Shown here: positions 28,872-39,306 of the stretch, in pieces | Numbering within the stretch: the first letter of the stretch is position 1 | Layout of the letters: every line of letters begins with the position of its first letter | NCBI RefSeq assembly: GCF_004362145.1 | Contig: NZ_SNXC01000013.1 | Location: 145,327-209,326 of the forward strand | Direction: 5' to 3' | Length of the DNA stretch: 64,000 nt | Origin: Marinomonas balearica | GTDB lineage: Bacteria > Pseudomonadota > Gammaproteobacteria > Pseudomonadales > Marinomonadaceae | Notes under the pieces: generated by a model | Databases searched by the model: none | What the model saw: only the letters and a program-made list of their open reading frames with translations | Told to the model about the DNA's origin: nothing | Position numbers and translations under genes: made by a program

Positions 28872-29685
28872 CGAGCACCGCCTCGTCTCTAAACGGTAAA
28901 AAATGAGGACCTAAAGGCACCTGAGGAACACAAAATTCACTCGCATATTGAGCGTCAACAAAATATAAACCATGAGGTGGCGCAGTTACCCCGCCTTGCG
29001 TACGATCTCTTGCATCCAACACCTGCTTCGCCCACGAAACAGGCTTTTCACCTGCACCTATCGCCATCAATACGCCAGCAAAATTACGGATCATATGATG
29101 AAGAAACGCGTTCGCCCGTATATCAAGCACGATATATTGTCCCAGCTTCTCTACAGAGAAATTAAGTACCGTTCTGATGGGACTGTTAGCTTGACACCCG
29201 ATAGCTCGATAAGAAGAGAAATCATGCTCTCCAACAAAACATTTCGCAGCTTCGCGCATTTTGTTTTCATCGAGGTGTTTGTAGGTCCAAGTCACTGCTT
29301 TAGCTAAAACAGCTGGACGAAATTCAGATTGATAGATTACATAACGATACCGGCGAGTTAACGCACTGAATCGAGCATGAAAATCGGGCGAAACATAGTT
29401 TGCCGCCACGACAGCAATGTCGGGAGGCAAATGAGTATTTACCCCTAAAGTCCATGCCCTTAAAGGGCGCTCGGAATGCGTTTCAAAATGAACAACTTGA
29501 GAGCTTGCGTGCACACCAGAGTCTGTGCGGCCTGCACAGACCACACCAACACTGTGATTAGCAATTTTGGATAAAGCGAATTCTAATTTTTCCTGAACTG
29601 TATCAACATCAAATTTTTGAGCTTGCCAGCCCTTATAACGCGAGCCGTCATATTCGACGACTAAGACAACTTTCTTTTTACTCAC
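28864..29685 (-). CDS. truA: tRNA pseudouridine(38-40) synthase
   Basis: TruA makes pseudouridine at positions 38-40 of the tRNA anticodon stem. The 273-residue product has the catalytic Asp in 'CAGRTDSGVHA', 'VEYDGSRYKGWQAQ' at the N-terminus and 'NAFLHHMIRNFAGVL' in the C-terminal half. It overlaps fimV and trpF by eight bases each, as in the pseudomonad fimV-truA-trpF order. Confidence 0.96.
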   Translation of the reverse strand: MSKKKVVLVVEYDGSRYKGWQAQKFDVDTVQEKLEFALSKIANHSVGVVCAGRTDSGVHASSQVVHFETHSERPLRAWTLGVNTHLPPDIAVVAANYVSPDFHARFSALTRRYRYVIYQSEFRPAVLAKAVTWTYKHLDENKMREAAKCFVGEHDFSSYRAIGCQANSPIRTVLNFSVEKLGQYIVLDIRANAFLHHMIRNFAGVLMAIGAGEKPVSWAKQVLDARDRTQGGVTAPPHGLYFVDAQYASEFCVPQVPLGPHFLPFRDEAVLDG

Positions 29686-31987
29686 TTGGGAACATGCGCT
29701 CCATCATACTTTCAGCTTCGGCAATTTGTTGCTCATTACCCGTTTCAATTACATCTTCAAGTATAACACGGGCACCCTCTTCGTCACCCATATCCATGTA
29801 AGCTCTGGCCAAATCGAGTTTCGTTGCAGCCTCATCGCCGCTAGCATCAAAGAAATCAATATTTTCTTCATCATCGCTAACCTCTTCATCTGCCGCTGCT
29901 TCAGCCTCACCAAACTCTGGTATTTCAAGATCATCCTCAGACAACTCGCTCTGAGCCTCAGACAAAGATTCTTCTATTGATTGAGCAAGCGTTTCATTTG
30001 GCTCCTCATCAAACACTGCACTTTCATCAACATCATCTTGGTCTTCATCAGTCAATAGGTTATTGACGAAATCCTCTTCTTCGGAGGTATCTTCTTCCGT
30101 GGACAAAGCTTCATCAAAGCTATCACCAACATCTGGCAACTCCTCGAATGCATCGTCGTCCGATAGTTCCTCAAGATCAGAATCGGTATTTGAATCAAGT
30201 TCATCCAAATCAAGATCATCATCTAGCGAATCATCATCAGCAACTTCATCCATAGTTGGAATCTGCTCAACTTCTTCTGACTCTAGCTCTGGAAAAGCAT
30301 CGTCCAAACCTTCTTCGAGCGGTTCATCGTCGGCTAGCTCATCCATTTCTGCTTCCAATGAAGCAAGTGGATCAAACTCATCATCAAGCGACGCTTCATT
30401 TGAAATATCATCGACAGAAGCAACATCTTGATCAACATCATCGAATTCATCAAATGCCGCTACTGAATCTTCTTGAGTATCAGAATCAAAATCGAATGCA
30501 AATGGGTCTTCTTCTTCCAACTCTTTCGCATCTTCAAAAGGATCATCTAATGGGTCTGGTGCAGATTCCACTGATTCAGAAGCGGCGACAGACGCTGCTG
30601 CCGCAACTGGCGCAACATCCGAGAGATCAAACTCATCCATTGAGTTATCTTCCTCAAGCTTCTTTTTACCCGAGCGTTTAACCAACATCCCCACCAAGAA
30701 GCCAAGCAGCAACATTACAACACCAGCAATAGAAAGCACTATAGGGTTGCCAAAGATCTTATTCGTCCAAGAATCAGCTTCAGCCTGAGCCTGCTCTCTA
30801 CGAAGTTGGTCAGCCTCTAACAATTGATCAACGGTATTTTTTTGCTCTTGCAATGCTTGCTGAGCACTTGTGAATTGACGTTGTAATTCAGCCATTTGTT
30901 TATCTTTGAGGCTGATTAGTTTTTCAAGGGTTTCGAACTGTGAATTAAGCTCACTCAATTTACCTGACAACTCTTCTTTTTCTCGAAGTTCTTTATCTAA
31001 GTTTTCTTGAGTCGCAGACAGCTTATCTTCCATTTCCGCCAATTTGGCAGCTTGTGCAGGATTAGAGCTTGCTTCTTCCTCAGGAAGTTCACTTTGACCA
31101 GAAGCCAACGTAAGCTTCGCATCAGTATCTACAACGGGCGCTGGGGCTGTTTTAGATTTCGCCTGCGTATTTAATTGAGCCTGTTCAATGATAGATTTAA
31201 TGCCGCCCGCTTGCTTGAGAGCGACCCATGCTTGATGCTGGCGTTCAAACTCTTCTTTTGAAGCAGTACGATTGAAGAGCTCGATCTGCTCCTCGGTAGG
31301 CAAACGCAAAACTGTACCTTCTTTTAAAAGGTTTATGTTGTTCGCTACGAAGGATTCGCGATTAAGAGCTTGAATGGCCATCATTGTTTGATAGATGGTT
31401 AGCTGATTGGTCGGTATATTACCTTTGGCAATCGACCAAAGCGTATTACCTTTCTGAACACTGCGTTGCCCACCTGATCCTAGGCGTTGCGCCGATCGAC
31501 CTTCTTTCTCGAAAGGTACTGTTTCTTCTCGTACTGGGGCAGGAGCATTAGACTGCTTTGCAGATTGCACAACTTCTGGAGAAGCTTTGTCTACAAGCGC
31601 AGAAGCAGCAACAGGCGTTTGATACTCTCTAACAACCTGACCGTTAGGCCATTTTGCAGCTAAAACAAATTTTAATTCTTTTGTTTCTAAAGGGGCTTCT
31701 GACTGCACCAATACTACAAGCTCACCGTTTTCACGTGCGACTTGAAAAGATAAACGAGATAGTACACGTGTAGGAGTTAATCCAGCTTGTTTAAACTCGC
31801 TTTCAGATCCTAATCGAACAGTAATGTCCTGAGGAGATAAGCCTGGAGCATCACTTAATTTGATCTCCCCTCTATAGGGCTCATCCAACTTGGAGCGGGA
31901 TGTTAACTCGCCCAACTCTAATGCATTACTACTAGAAACATATAGCACACCCGACACAGCAATACTAACGAGCGTTTTTTTAAGCAT
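29678..31987 (-). CDS. fimV: FimV family pilus assembly / polar hub protein
   Basis: FimV is an inner-membrane protein needed for type IV pilus function and polar organisation. The 769-residue product has a signal peptide (1-22), the N-terminal FimV domain, a peptidoglycan-binding LysM domain (about 175-230), a coiled coil (about 315-405), one membrane helix (414-436), a very acidic cytoplasmic region (about 445-710) and the C-terminal TPR-like motif 'KLDLARAYMDMGDEEGAR'. It is shorter than the Pseudomonas protein (about 920), mainly in the acidic region. It is the first gene of the truA-trpFBA run. Confidence 0.93.
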   Translation of the reverse strand: MLKKTLVSIAVSGVLYVSSSNALELGELTSRSKLDEPYRGEIKLSDAPGLSPQDITVRLGSESEFKQAGLTPTRVLSRLSFQVARENGELVVLVQSEAPLETKELKFVLAAKWPNGQVVREYQTPVAASALVDKASPEVVQSAKQSNAPAPVREETVPFEKEGRSAQRLGSGGQRSVQKGNTLWSIAKGNIPTNQLTIYQTMMAIQALNRESFVANNINLLKEGTVLRLPTEEQIELFNRTASKEEFERQHQAWVALKQAGGIKSIIEQAQLNTQAKSKTAPAPVVDTDAKLTLASGQSELPEEEASSNPAQAAKLAEMEDKLSATQENLDKELREKEELSGKLSELNSQFETLEKLISLKDKQMAELQRQFTSAQQALQEQKNTVDQLLEADQLRREQAQAEADSWTNKIFGNPIVLSIAGVVMLLLGFLVGMLVKRSGKKKLEEDNSMDEFDLSDVAPVAAAASVAASESVESAPDPLDDPFEDAKELEEEDPFAFDFDSDTQEDSVAAFDEFDDVDQDVASVDDISNEASLDDEFDPLASLEAEMDELADDEPLEEGLDDAFPELESEEVEQIPTMDEVADDDSLDDDLDLDELDSNTDSDLEELSDDDAFEELPDVGDSFDEALSTEEDTSEEEDFVNNLLTDEDQDDVDESAVFDEEPNETLAQSIEESLSEAQSELSEDDLEIPEFGEAEAAADEEVSDDEENIDFFDASGDEAATKLDLARAYMDMGDEEGARVILEDVIETGNEQQIAEAESMMERMFPSE

Positions 31988-32109
31988 ATATAGTTCCTTC
32001 TCTTCTCACAAAGTCTATATGGATGAGTTTTAAGTATCTTACACAGGTCGTCATTTATCAATAGCTTTAGAATCAATGGTTTGGACTATATCATAAAAAA
32101 AGGGGAACT

Positions 32110-32856
32110 CTATGGCTTAACGACCAAAAACCGCTCCCTAAAATAGAAGCCTTGAACAAAATCCACCCCCAAATATCTAGCAAATTCAAGATCTTCTCTA
32201 CTCTCTACACCCTCTAAAATTATGTTTTTATTCGTTAACTTTGCGAACTCGATCATCTTTTTGACAAAGAGCATAAAATTCTTATCATGCTTCATGGTTA
32301 CGACATATTTATCCAGCTTCACCCAATCAACAAGCTGCATAACTGCAATCGATATCATCGACCTAGGATTACACAGGTCATCTATCGCTGTTCCAATACC
32401 GAGCGAAGAGAAAGCCTCTATCATCGTGAGACTCATCAGAGCATCATTAACTTCCGAATTCTCAATCAACTCCACGACGACCTTGTCTCTGCCATAGCCT
32501 TTAACAAGCTGCATAAATGGGCAATCAAGCGCTTCAGTCCCTGCGGCAAAAAATGCATCCTGATCCAAGTTTACAAATAACGTTTTTGATTTATCCGCAT
32601 TACCTAATTGAACTTTTTTTTGCGCGTACTCAACTTGGAACAAGGTAATTGGATTATCATGCAGTGCTGCATACACAACATCAGGGCGCACAAGGTCACC
32701 TTGCTTATCGTAAAACCTCGACAAGGCCTCATACCCAAAAGTCTCCCCTGTCTCCAATGAGACGATAGGCTGATACTCTGCTCCATAACGCTGAGCTTGA
32801 ACGATGTCGATTAAGGTTGATTGCGACAACTCAGACATAGATAGATGATTCACCAT
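32110..32856 (-). CDS. EAL domain protein (c-di-GMP phosphodiesterase, altered loop 6)
   Basis: The 248-residue protein is a stand-alone EAL domain. Most catalytic positions are kept: 'YEALSRF' (E43), N96 in 'LFVNLDQ', E129 in 'VVELIENSE', D159-D160, K180 in 'VKLDK', E215 in 'LEGVES' and Q235 in 'FVQGFYF'. Loop 6, normally DDFGxGxS, reads 'DDLCNPRSM', which may weaken activity or dimer control. There is no sensor domain or membrane helix. GGAG precedes the start. It lies upstream of fimV on the same strand but with a gap of 122 bases. Confidence 0.88.
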   Translation of the reverse strand: MVNHLSMSELSQSTLIDIVQAQRYGAEYQPIVSLETGETFGYEALSRFYDKQGDLVRPDVVYAALHDNPITLFQVEYAQKKVQLGNADKSKTLFVNLDQDAFFAAGTEALDCPFMQLVKGYGRDKVVVELIENSEVNDALMSLTMIEAFSSLGIGTAIDDLCNPRSMISIAVMQLVDWVKLDKYVVTMKHDKNFMLFVKKMIEFAKLTNKNIILEGVESREDLEFARYLGVDFVQGFYFRERFLVVKP

Positions 32857-32977
32857 AAGACTCCAAATAAAAACAAAGCCTTACGATTGTAAATGATTCT
32901 CATAAACTAAAGAATAAAAGAATCACCCCATAAACCCTGAATTAAGATTCATGCAAACAAAACAAACTAACACCCAT

Positions 32978-33014
32978 AAAAAAGGCCATCAGAGATACCC
33001 TGATGGCCTTTTTT
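32978..33014 (-). terminator. groEL terminator
   Basis: A perfect 15-base inverted repeat (32978-32992 and 33000-33014, seven-base loop) with A and T runs on either side lies just after the groEL stop. Confidence 0.93.
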
Positions 33015-33030
33015 AAAAGATTGGCGTGGA

Positions 33031-34695
<1,665 letters not shown>

Positions 34696-34719
34696 TTAGT
34701 ATATAAAAACTCTAAAAGA

Positions 34720-35010
34720 TTAGGCTTCAACGATGCCGTAAATCTCTTCTTCCTTCATGATCAACAGCTCTTCACCGTCGATTTTCACAGTTTGACCTGA
34801 GTATTGACCGAACAATACTGTATCACCTGCTTTCACTGCCAATTCGCGCACATCACCGTTTGATTGAATACGACCTGTGCCGACAGCTAGGACCTCACCT
34901 TGTGTAGGCTTTTCTGTAGCTGATCCAGGCAGAACGATACCAGATGCGGTTGTTGTCTCCTCTTCTTTACGGCGAACAACAACACGATCGTGCAAAGGAC
35001 GAATATTCAT
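34720..35010 (-). CDS. groES: Co-chaperonin GroES
   Basis: The 96-residue co-chaperonin caps the GroEL cavity. '[14 protein letters not shown]' is the family start, '[10 protein letters not shown]' is the mobile loop, and '[22 protein letters not shown]' contains the C-terminal beta core. GGAG precedes the ATG. It is the first gene of groESL. Confidence 0.97.
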   Translation of the reverse strand: MNIRPLHDRVVVRRKEEETTTASGIVLPGSATEKPTQGEVLAVGTGRIQSNGDVRELAVKAGDTVLFGQYSGQTVKIDGEELLIMKEEEIYGIVEA

Positions 35011-35097
35011 TGATCTAAATCTCCAAAATTAATCAATACCAGGAACCCCCTGGCCGGTTTGTCCTACATTTTTCGGTAGGATTCTGTATCGACTTTT

Positions 35098-35125
35098 TTA
35101 ATGTGGTCGGCAAAACACATTTCAA
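35098..35125 (-). promoter_or_regulatory. Possible heat-shock (sigma-32) promoter of groESL
   Basis: On the minus strand TTGAAA (35125-35120) is followed after 14 bases by CACATT (35105-35100), close to the sigma-32 consensus of CTTGAAA and CCCCATnT. It overlaps the gap downstream of fxsA and lies about 90 bases before groES. Two small hairpins lie in the leader between. Confidence 0.45.
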
Positions 35126-35136
35126 CCCCTAAAACG

Positions 35137-35610
35137 TTACTTTTTTTCAATCGTATCGTTTTGTTCCTTACTATACTCGCCATCGATCGGAGCGCTATGA
35201 GCTGACGTAGAACCATTAAAACCAGTATTATCCCAAGCGGGTTTCATATTCATTCTTTTCTTCAAAAAGCTGAGAGCTACCCCCGATGCGACAACTTTAC
35301 GCAAAGGAGAAATCAACATTAACGCACCAATAGAATCCGTTACAAAACCGGGAATCAACAAACATAATCCAGCGAACACCAACATAAAGCCTTCCGCAAT
35401 TTCTACAGCAGGTATTTGTCCACGCTGCAGTTTCTCTTGCGCTTTGAACGCTGCATCAATTCCTTGCTTTCGTATAAGAGTGACACCAATCGCCGCCGTC
35501 AAAAATACAAGAAGCACGGTCGCCAATCCACCGATTTGACTGCCAACTTCAATCAATACAAAAAGCTCCACTACAGGAACCAGCATAAATAATAGTAACG
35601 CGTATCGCAT
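35137..35610 (-). CDS. fxsA: FxsA family membrane protein
   Basis: The 157-residue inner-membrane protein has hydrophobic helices at about 3-22, 25-45 and 72-95 and a polar C-terminal tail. FxsA, when overproduced in E. coli, allows phage T7 exclusion by the F plasmid to be overcome; its normal role is unclear. 'IRKQGIDAAF' and 'LIPGFVTDSIGALMLI' are the family signatures. It lies upstream of groESL on the same strand, as in many gammaproteobacteria. Confidence 0.9.
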   Translation of the reverse strand: MRYALLLFMLVPVVELFVLIEVGSQIGGLATVLLVFLTAAIGVTLIRKQGIDAAFKAQEKLQRGQIPAVEIAEGFMLVFAGLCLLIPGFVTDSIGALMLISPLRKVVASGVALSFLKKRMNMKPAWDNTGFNGSTSAHSAPIDGEYSKEQNDTIEKK

Positions 35611-35661
35611 GTTTACCTTCTTCGTTTTATCATGTTCTTACTGGGTATTTTGGGGCATAAA

Positions 35662-35970
35662 ATGACGAATCAAGAACAACAAGACTTTAAATCACAAGTA
35701 TTCTATCTTTTATCGACATCAAACAAGGGTGACACCTTCACTTATGGCGAACTTGCGAAGCATGCGGGCGCACCTAAACATGCAAGACTTGTCGGAAAAA
35801 TATTAAAAGAACTGCCAAAAGACACGCGTTTGCCTTGGTATAGAGTGGTCAACTCGAAGCAAATGATCAGTTTCGCCGAAAACAGCGATGGTTATCTACG
35901 ACAGCGAAAGCTGCTAGAAGACGAGGGATGGGTTATAACTGGACAAAAGCTGCTCACTCCTGAAAAGTGA
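35662..35970 (+). CDS. Alkyltransferase-like (ATL) DNA-binding protein
   Basis: The 102-residue protein has the DNA-binding fold of O6-alkylguanine-DNA alkyltransferase, with 'TYGELAKHAGAPKHARLVGKIL' split over helix and hinge, but the alkyl-accepting Cys is replaced: the PCHRV motif reads 'PWYRV' (58-62). ATL proteins bind alkylated bases without repairing them and hand them to nucleotide excision repair. A frame opens at 35632, but GGGG stands before the ATG at 35662 and this length matches the family. It is divergent from fxsA. Confidence 0.88.
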   Translation: MTNQEQQDFKSQVFYLLSTSNKGDTFTYGELAKHAGAPKHARLVGKILKELPKDTRLPWYRVVNSKQMISFAENSDGYLRQRKLLEDEGWVITGQKLLTPEK

Positions 35971-35986
35971 GTGAACAGCATTTTTT
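35953..35986 (+). terminator. Weak terminator after the ATL gene
   Basis: A six-base inverted repeat (CTCACT and AGTGAG, 35953-35971) overlaps the stop codon and is followed ten bases later by six T residues. Confidence 0.3.
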
Positions 35987-36002
35987 AAAAACCTACACGC
36001 GA

Positions 36003-36488
36003 TCAGTCACGAAAGTTATTAAACTGAACTGGCACTTCTAGATCCGCACCTTTTAGCAATTGCATAACCTGTTGCAGATCATCACGTTTCTTACCCGTGA
36101 CTCGTAGTTGTTCACCTTGAACTTGAGTTTGCACTTTAATTTTGCTGTCTTTTATTAGCTTAACAATGATTTTAGCTGCGGCCTGCTCGATACCTTCTTT
36201 CATTGTAATAGATTGAGTAGCGCGTAAATTGCTCTCATTCATATCACCTTTATCAAGAGATTTAAGGTCGATCCCACGGTTAATCAGTTTTAGTCCTAAA
36301 ATTTCATTCATTTGACGAAGCTGCATTTTGTTTTGAGCTTCTAAAACGACCATTTTTTTGTCTTTTATTTCGTACGTGGCATCCACGCCTTTAAAGTCGT
36401 ATCGTGTCACGACTTCTCTATTTGCTTGATCAACTGCGTTGGTTACTTCGTGCCAGTTAAGTTCAGAAACAACGTCAAATGAGGGCAT
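36003..36488 (-). CDS. yajQ: YajQ family nucleotide-binding protein
   Basis: The 161-residue cytoplasmic protein matches the YajQ/DUF520 family. 'MPSFDVVSELNWHEVTNAVDQ', 'TRYDFKG', 'INRGIDLKSL' and 'VTGKKRDDLQ' are all conserved (first quoted over its 21-residue start as a family pattern split at Glu). Members bind c-di-GMP and can act as transcriptional co-factors in Xanthomonas and Pseudomonas; in E. coli the protein binds nucleotides and tRNA. It is alone on its strand here. Confidence 0.93.
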   Translation of the reverse strand: MPSFDVVSELNWHEVTNAVDQANREVVTRYDFKGVDATYEIKDKKMVVLEAQNKMQLRQMNEILGLKLINRGIDLKSLDKGDMNESNLRATQSITMKEGIEQAAAKIIVKLIKDSKIKVQTQVQGEQLRVTGKKRDDLQQVMQLLKGADLEVPVQFNNFRD

Positions 36489-36644
36489 CTTTCGCTCCTA
36501 AGGTGCATGTATAAAAAGAGGATGTAAGCTGATTGGGAGTCCCACAAGCCAGATAAAATTTAAAAAAGTGTTCGAACTTTTTTAGAATGGGCGCGATAAT
36601 AGCAAGGTTCGTAAAAAACCGCTAACTCTCAGACGTTCTTACCT

Positions 36645-37613
36645 ATGACTCAACACACCTGTTTGATAATCGGTGCGGGTGCTATTGGCTTACTATGGGC
36701 CACCAAGCTTGCAAACCGAAACATTAACACCCATTTACTTTACCGGACCAGCAACCCTGGCAACCACATAAACCTCGATAGCGACTTGGAAGAAGACTTT
36801 AAGCCAACATCAGAGATCACCACGTTAAACATTGAGACAATCTCTCAAAAATACGACAACGTTTTAATCTGCACCAAGTCTTTTGATATGGTTAGTGCGT
36901 ATCTATCCGTTAAGGAATTCACAAAGAAAAGCGCAAATATTTGGACTTTATGTAACGGTATGGGAATGCATGACGAACTTATTCCTCACCTTAAAAAAAA
37001 TCAGTCTTTATGGTCTGGCGTCACCAGCGAAGGGGCTTACAAGCTTAATAAAAATACCGTTAAACAAACTGGAATGGGCGACACTTTCTTTGGATTATAC
37101 TATTCACCGACTGCAGAGTCTCATGAAAACCCTGAAGAAAACACCCAAACAACACATTCTCTATTTCAGGATTTTCTAGTACCTAACATCACTCAACGAA
37201 TGCTAGAAAAGCTTGCGGTAAACTGCATCATCAACCCAGTCAGCGCACTATTTGAAATACGCAATGGTGAAGTACTTGAAGAGCCTTATAAATCTCTTAC
37301 GGAGCGCTGCGTGCATGAACTGGCAGAGTGCTATCAAGCAGAACCGCTTCAGCACATGATAAGTAACCCCGCCAATTTCTCTTTCTTCAATCTGGTAAAT
37401 CGCGTCTACACGGTAGCGCAACTGACTCGTCTCAATCACTCATCAATGCATGAAGACCTAAAGTTTGAACGAAAGACAGAAATAGAGAATATATGTGGAT
37501 ACATTATTGAACATTCTAAAAAGACACCGCCATTAATCAGTCTTTTAAACCGAGCGATCTGCTGTCCGAACGAGCGAGAGCAACATAAAAAAGCCCTGCT
37601 GGAATCATGCTGA
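36645..37613 (+). CDS. panE: 2-dehydropantoate 2-reductase family protein
   Basis: The enzyme reduces ketopantoate to pantoate with NADPH in coenzyme A synthesis. The 322-residue product has the Rossmann motif 'GAGAIGLLWA' (about 10-19), the NADPH-contact 'LICTKSFD', and the catalytic Lys in 'EKLAVNCIINPVSAL'. It is slightly longer than E. coli PanE (303). It stands alone and divergent from yajQ. A related ketoacid substrate is possible. Confidence 0.87.
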   Translation: MTQHTCLIIGAGAIGLLWATKLANRNINTHLLYRTSNPGNHINLDSDLEEDFKPTSEITTLNIETISQKYDNVLICTKSFDMVSAYLSVKEFTKKSANIWTLCNGMGMHDELIPHLKKNQSLWSGVTSEGAYKLNKNTVKQTGMGDTFFGLYYSPTAESHENPEENTQTTHSLFQDFLVPNITQRMLEKLAVNCIINPVSALFEIRNGEVLEEPYKSLTERCVHELAECYQAEPLQHMISNPANFSFFNLVNRVYTVAQLTRLNHSSMHEDLKFERKTEIENICGYIIEHSKKTPPLISLLNRAICCPNEREQHKKALLESC

Positions 37614-37639
37614 CAGTTCAGCACACTCTCGCAGGGCTT
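37591..37639. terminator. Branched hairpin over the panE stop, possible terminator
   Basis: An outer nine-base repeat (AAGCCCTGC at 37591-37599, GCAGGGCTT at 37631-37639) encloses an inner six-base hairpin (37608-37613 with 37618-37623). It lies between converging panE and the CvfB-type gene and includes the panE stop codon. Confidence 0.4.
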
Positions 37640-37663
37640 CGCTAAAAAATAACAGTTTACAAC

Positions 37664-38497
37664 TTAGAGCAACGTAACTTTGCCTTTTGATAAAAGAATT
37701 TTTTTGTCTTTATAAAGCGCTCCCAGCGCTTTTTTAAAGGTTGCTTTACTAACTTTGAATACTCGGTTTATCTCATCCGGCGAGCTTTTATCGGTTACTG
37801 TCATTTCACCGCCATTTTCAGTCAAATGATTGATAATGTCGTCCAATATGTTTTGAACTTTTTTATAGCCAACAGGCTGTAAACTCAAATCAATCTTTCC
37901 GTCTTCGCGTACACGCTTTATAAAGGCCTGAGCGCGCTCACCTTTACGCAACTGCCTAAATGCATCCTGGAAGAACAAAACACCCCAGAAGCGCTGATCG
38001 ATGACACACTTAAAACCAATGTTTGTTTTGTCACCAACTATGATATCAACTTTATCGCCAGCACGATAAGGCGGCTCTTCACGGTTTAACAGTGCGTCGA
38101 TTTTCGATGTAGCAACAATTCGGTTGGTGTGTTGATCCAGATAGACGAACACTAAATGAGTTTGCCCTTCTTCAATGACATTTTTTTGCTGGCTAAATGG
38201 CACAAGTAAATCTTTCGGCAACCCCCAATCAAAGAAAGCACCTACGCTATTAACGGCAATGGCTTTCAACCCCGCGAATTCACCCACTTGTACTTCTGGC
38301 ACCAACGTTGTTGCGATTAGCTCATCTTCGGAATCCAGATAAACAAAAACATCCAATTCGTCGCCAATTTTCGCTTTTGCCGGGACATAACGCTTAGGCA
38401 ATAAAATCTCACCTAAATTAAGTGCGTCAAGGTAAACCCCAAACTCTTTTTCTTTTACTATGCGTAAATTATTCACGCGTCCAATTTGGGTTGCCAT
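37664..38497 (-). CDS. S1-like RNA-binding protein, CvfB family
   Basis: The 277-residue protein matches the CvfB/YitL family: three S1-like beta-barrel domains (about 5-65, 68-130 and 145-215) followed by a winged-helix domain (about 225-277, 'VFKVSKATFKKALGALYK'). CvfB of Staphylococcus aureus binds RNA and affects virulence gene expression. GGAG lies five bases before the ATG at 38497; a GTG two codons earlier is too close to that site. It has no clear operon partner. Confidence 0.87.
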   Translation of the reverse strand: MATQIGRVNNLRIVKEKEFGVYLDALNLGEILLPKRYVPAKAKIGDELDVFVYLDSEDELIATTLVPEVQVGEFAGLKAIAVNSVGAFFDWGLPKDLLVPFSQQKNVIEEGQTHLVFVYLDQHTNRIVATSKIDALLNREEPPYRAGDKVDIIVGDKTNIGFKCVIDQRFWGVLFFQDAFRQLRKGERAQAFIKRVREDGKIDLSLQPVGYKKVQNILDDIINHLTENGGEMTVTDKSSPDEINRVFKVSKATFKKALGALYKDKKILLSKGKVTLL

Positions 38498-38549
38498 ACT
38501 CACTCCAGCAAATTAAAAGGGAGGAACTATACTCAGAAAATCACTATAA

Positions 38550-39113
38550 TCAAGGAAGGTCTTTTAATTCCATACAAGTTTTCATCAACTGCTCCAACTC
38601 GCCCTCACCCATACTCTCCATAAGTTCGATATTTCTACCGGGTATTTTAGAGGTGTCACCATAGAACTCAATTGCTTTTTCTACGCTTTGTTCTCGCAGA
38701 ATGTGCAGCATAGGATAAGGAGATCGATTCGTATAGTTTGAAACATCTTCTGATTCAGTACCAGAAAAACAATAATTTGGATGAAAAGTGGCCAATTGAT
38801 AGACTCCCTCACAACCTTGTTGATACATCAACTCTTCTGCAAGCTCCACAAAATCCAAATATCGACTAAAGTCTGTAAAACACGTTGGAAATATAACTAA
38901 TGTTGTTTCCGTGTCTGGGTTCTGATCCAGCCATGCGATTTCACCCATAAGTTCTTGCAGGGCGACCTCGTTCTTTTTTGTACGGACAACAACCGACCTG
39001 ATCGATTGCTTTTCCAACTCTCTCTTTGCGAAAGGACAAACGGACAAGCCAACTATAAATTCCTTAACCCAATTATCCGTTTGAGAAATCACTACTTCAT
39101 CTGTTAATTGCAT
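38550..39113 (-). CDS. DUF1415 family protein
   Basis: The product, about 187 residues, matches the DUF1415 family of unknown function. It has 'FIVGLSVCPFAKRE' near the N-terminus, with a Cys in a conserved position, 'TLVIFPTCF' in the middle and 'YQLATFHPNYCFSG' followed by 'NRSPYPMLHILRE'. The conserved Cys, His and Arg residues suggest an enzyme or metal site, but no activity is known to me. An alternative GTG start lies four codons upstream without a binding site. Confidence 0.85.
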   Translation of the reverse strand: MQLTDEVVISQTDNWVKEFIVGLSVCPFAKRELEKQSIRSVVVRTKKNEVALQELMGEIAWLDQNPDTETTLVIFPTCFTDFSRYLDFVELAEELMYQQGCEGVYQLATFHPNYCFSGTESEDVSNYTNRSPYPMLHILREQSVEKAIEFYGDTSKIPGRNIELMESMGEGELEQLMKTCMELKDLP

Positions 39114-39306
39114 AAAGCCACTCACGATATTTTTTTGAAGTGTAATCCATGCTTTGAAAGAGGTCTAATTTTTCATTTTCTATTTGCAACGTAAGTCCTC
39201 ACGGAATGCGACTTAAAATTTAAATCGTGCTTAGACCGTAAAATCAAATTTACGCTGTCTAACATGTTATAATGGCCGTAATTTTTCATTACACCCGAGT
39301 ACCCCA

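Noticed and set aside
30063..30431. A 122-residue Ser-rich open frame on the plus strand
   Set aside because: It is the reverse complement of the acidic Asp/Glu-rich region of fimV, where Glu and Asp codons read as Ser-rich on the other strand. No ribosome binding site or known domain.
36562..36583. Palindrome of A6GT/ACT6 with a GTTCGA centre
   Set aside because: It looks like a weak terminator, but it lies between the divergent starts of yajQ and panE, so neither gene would end there. It may be an operator, but nothing supports it further.
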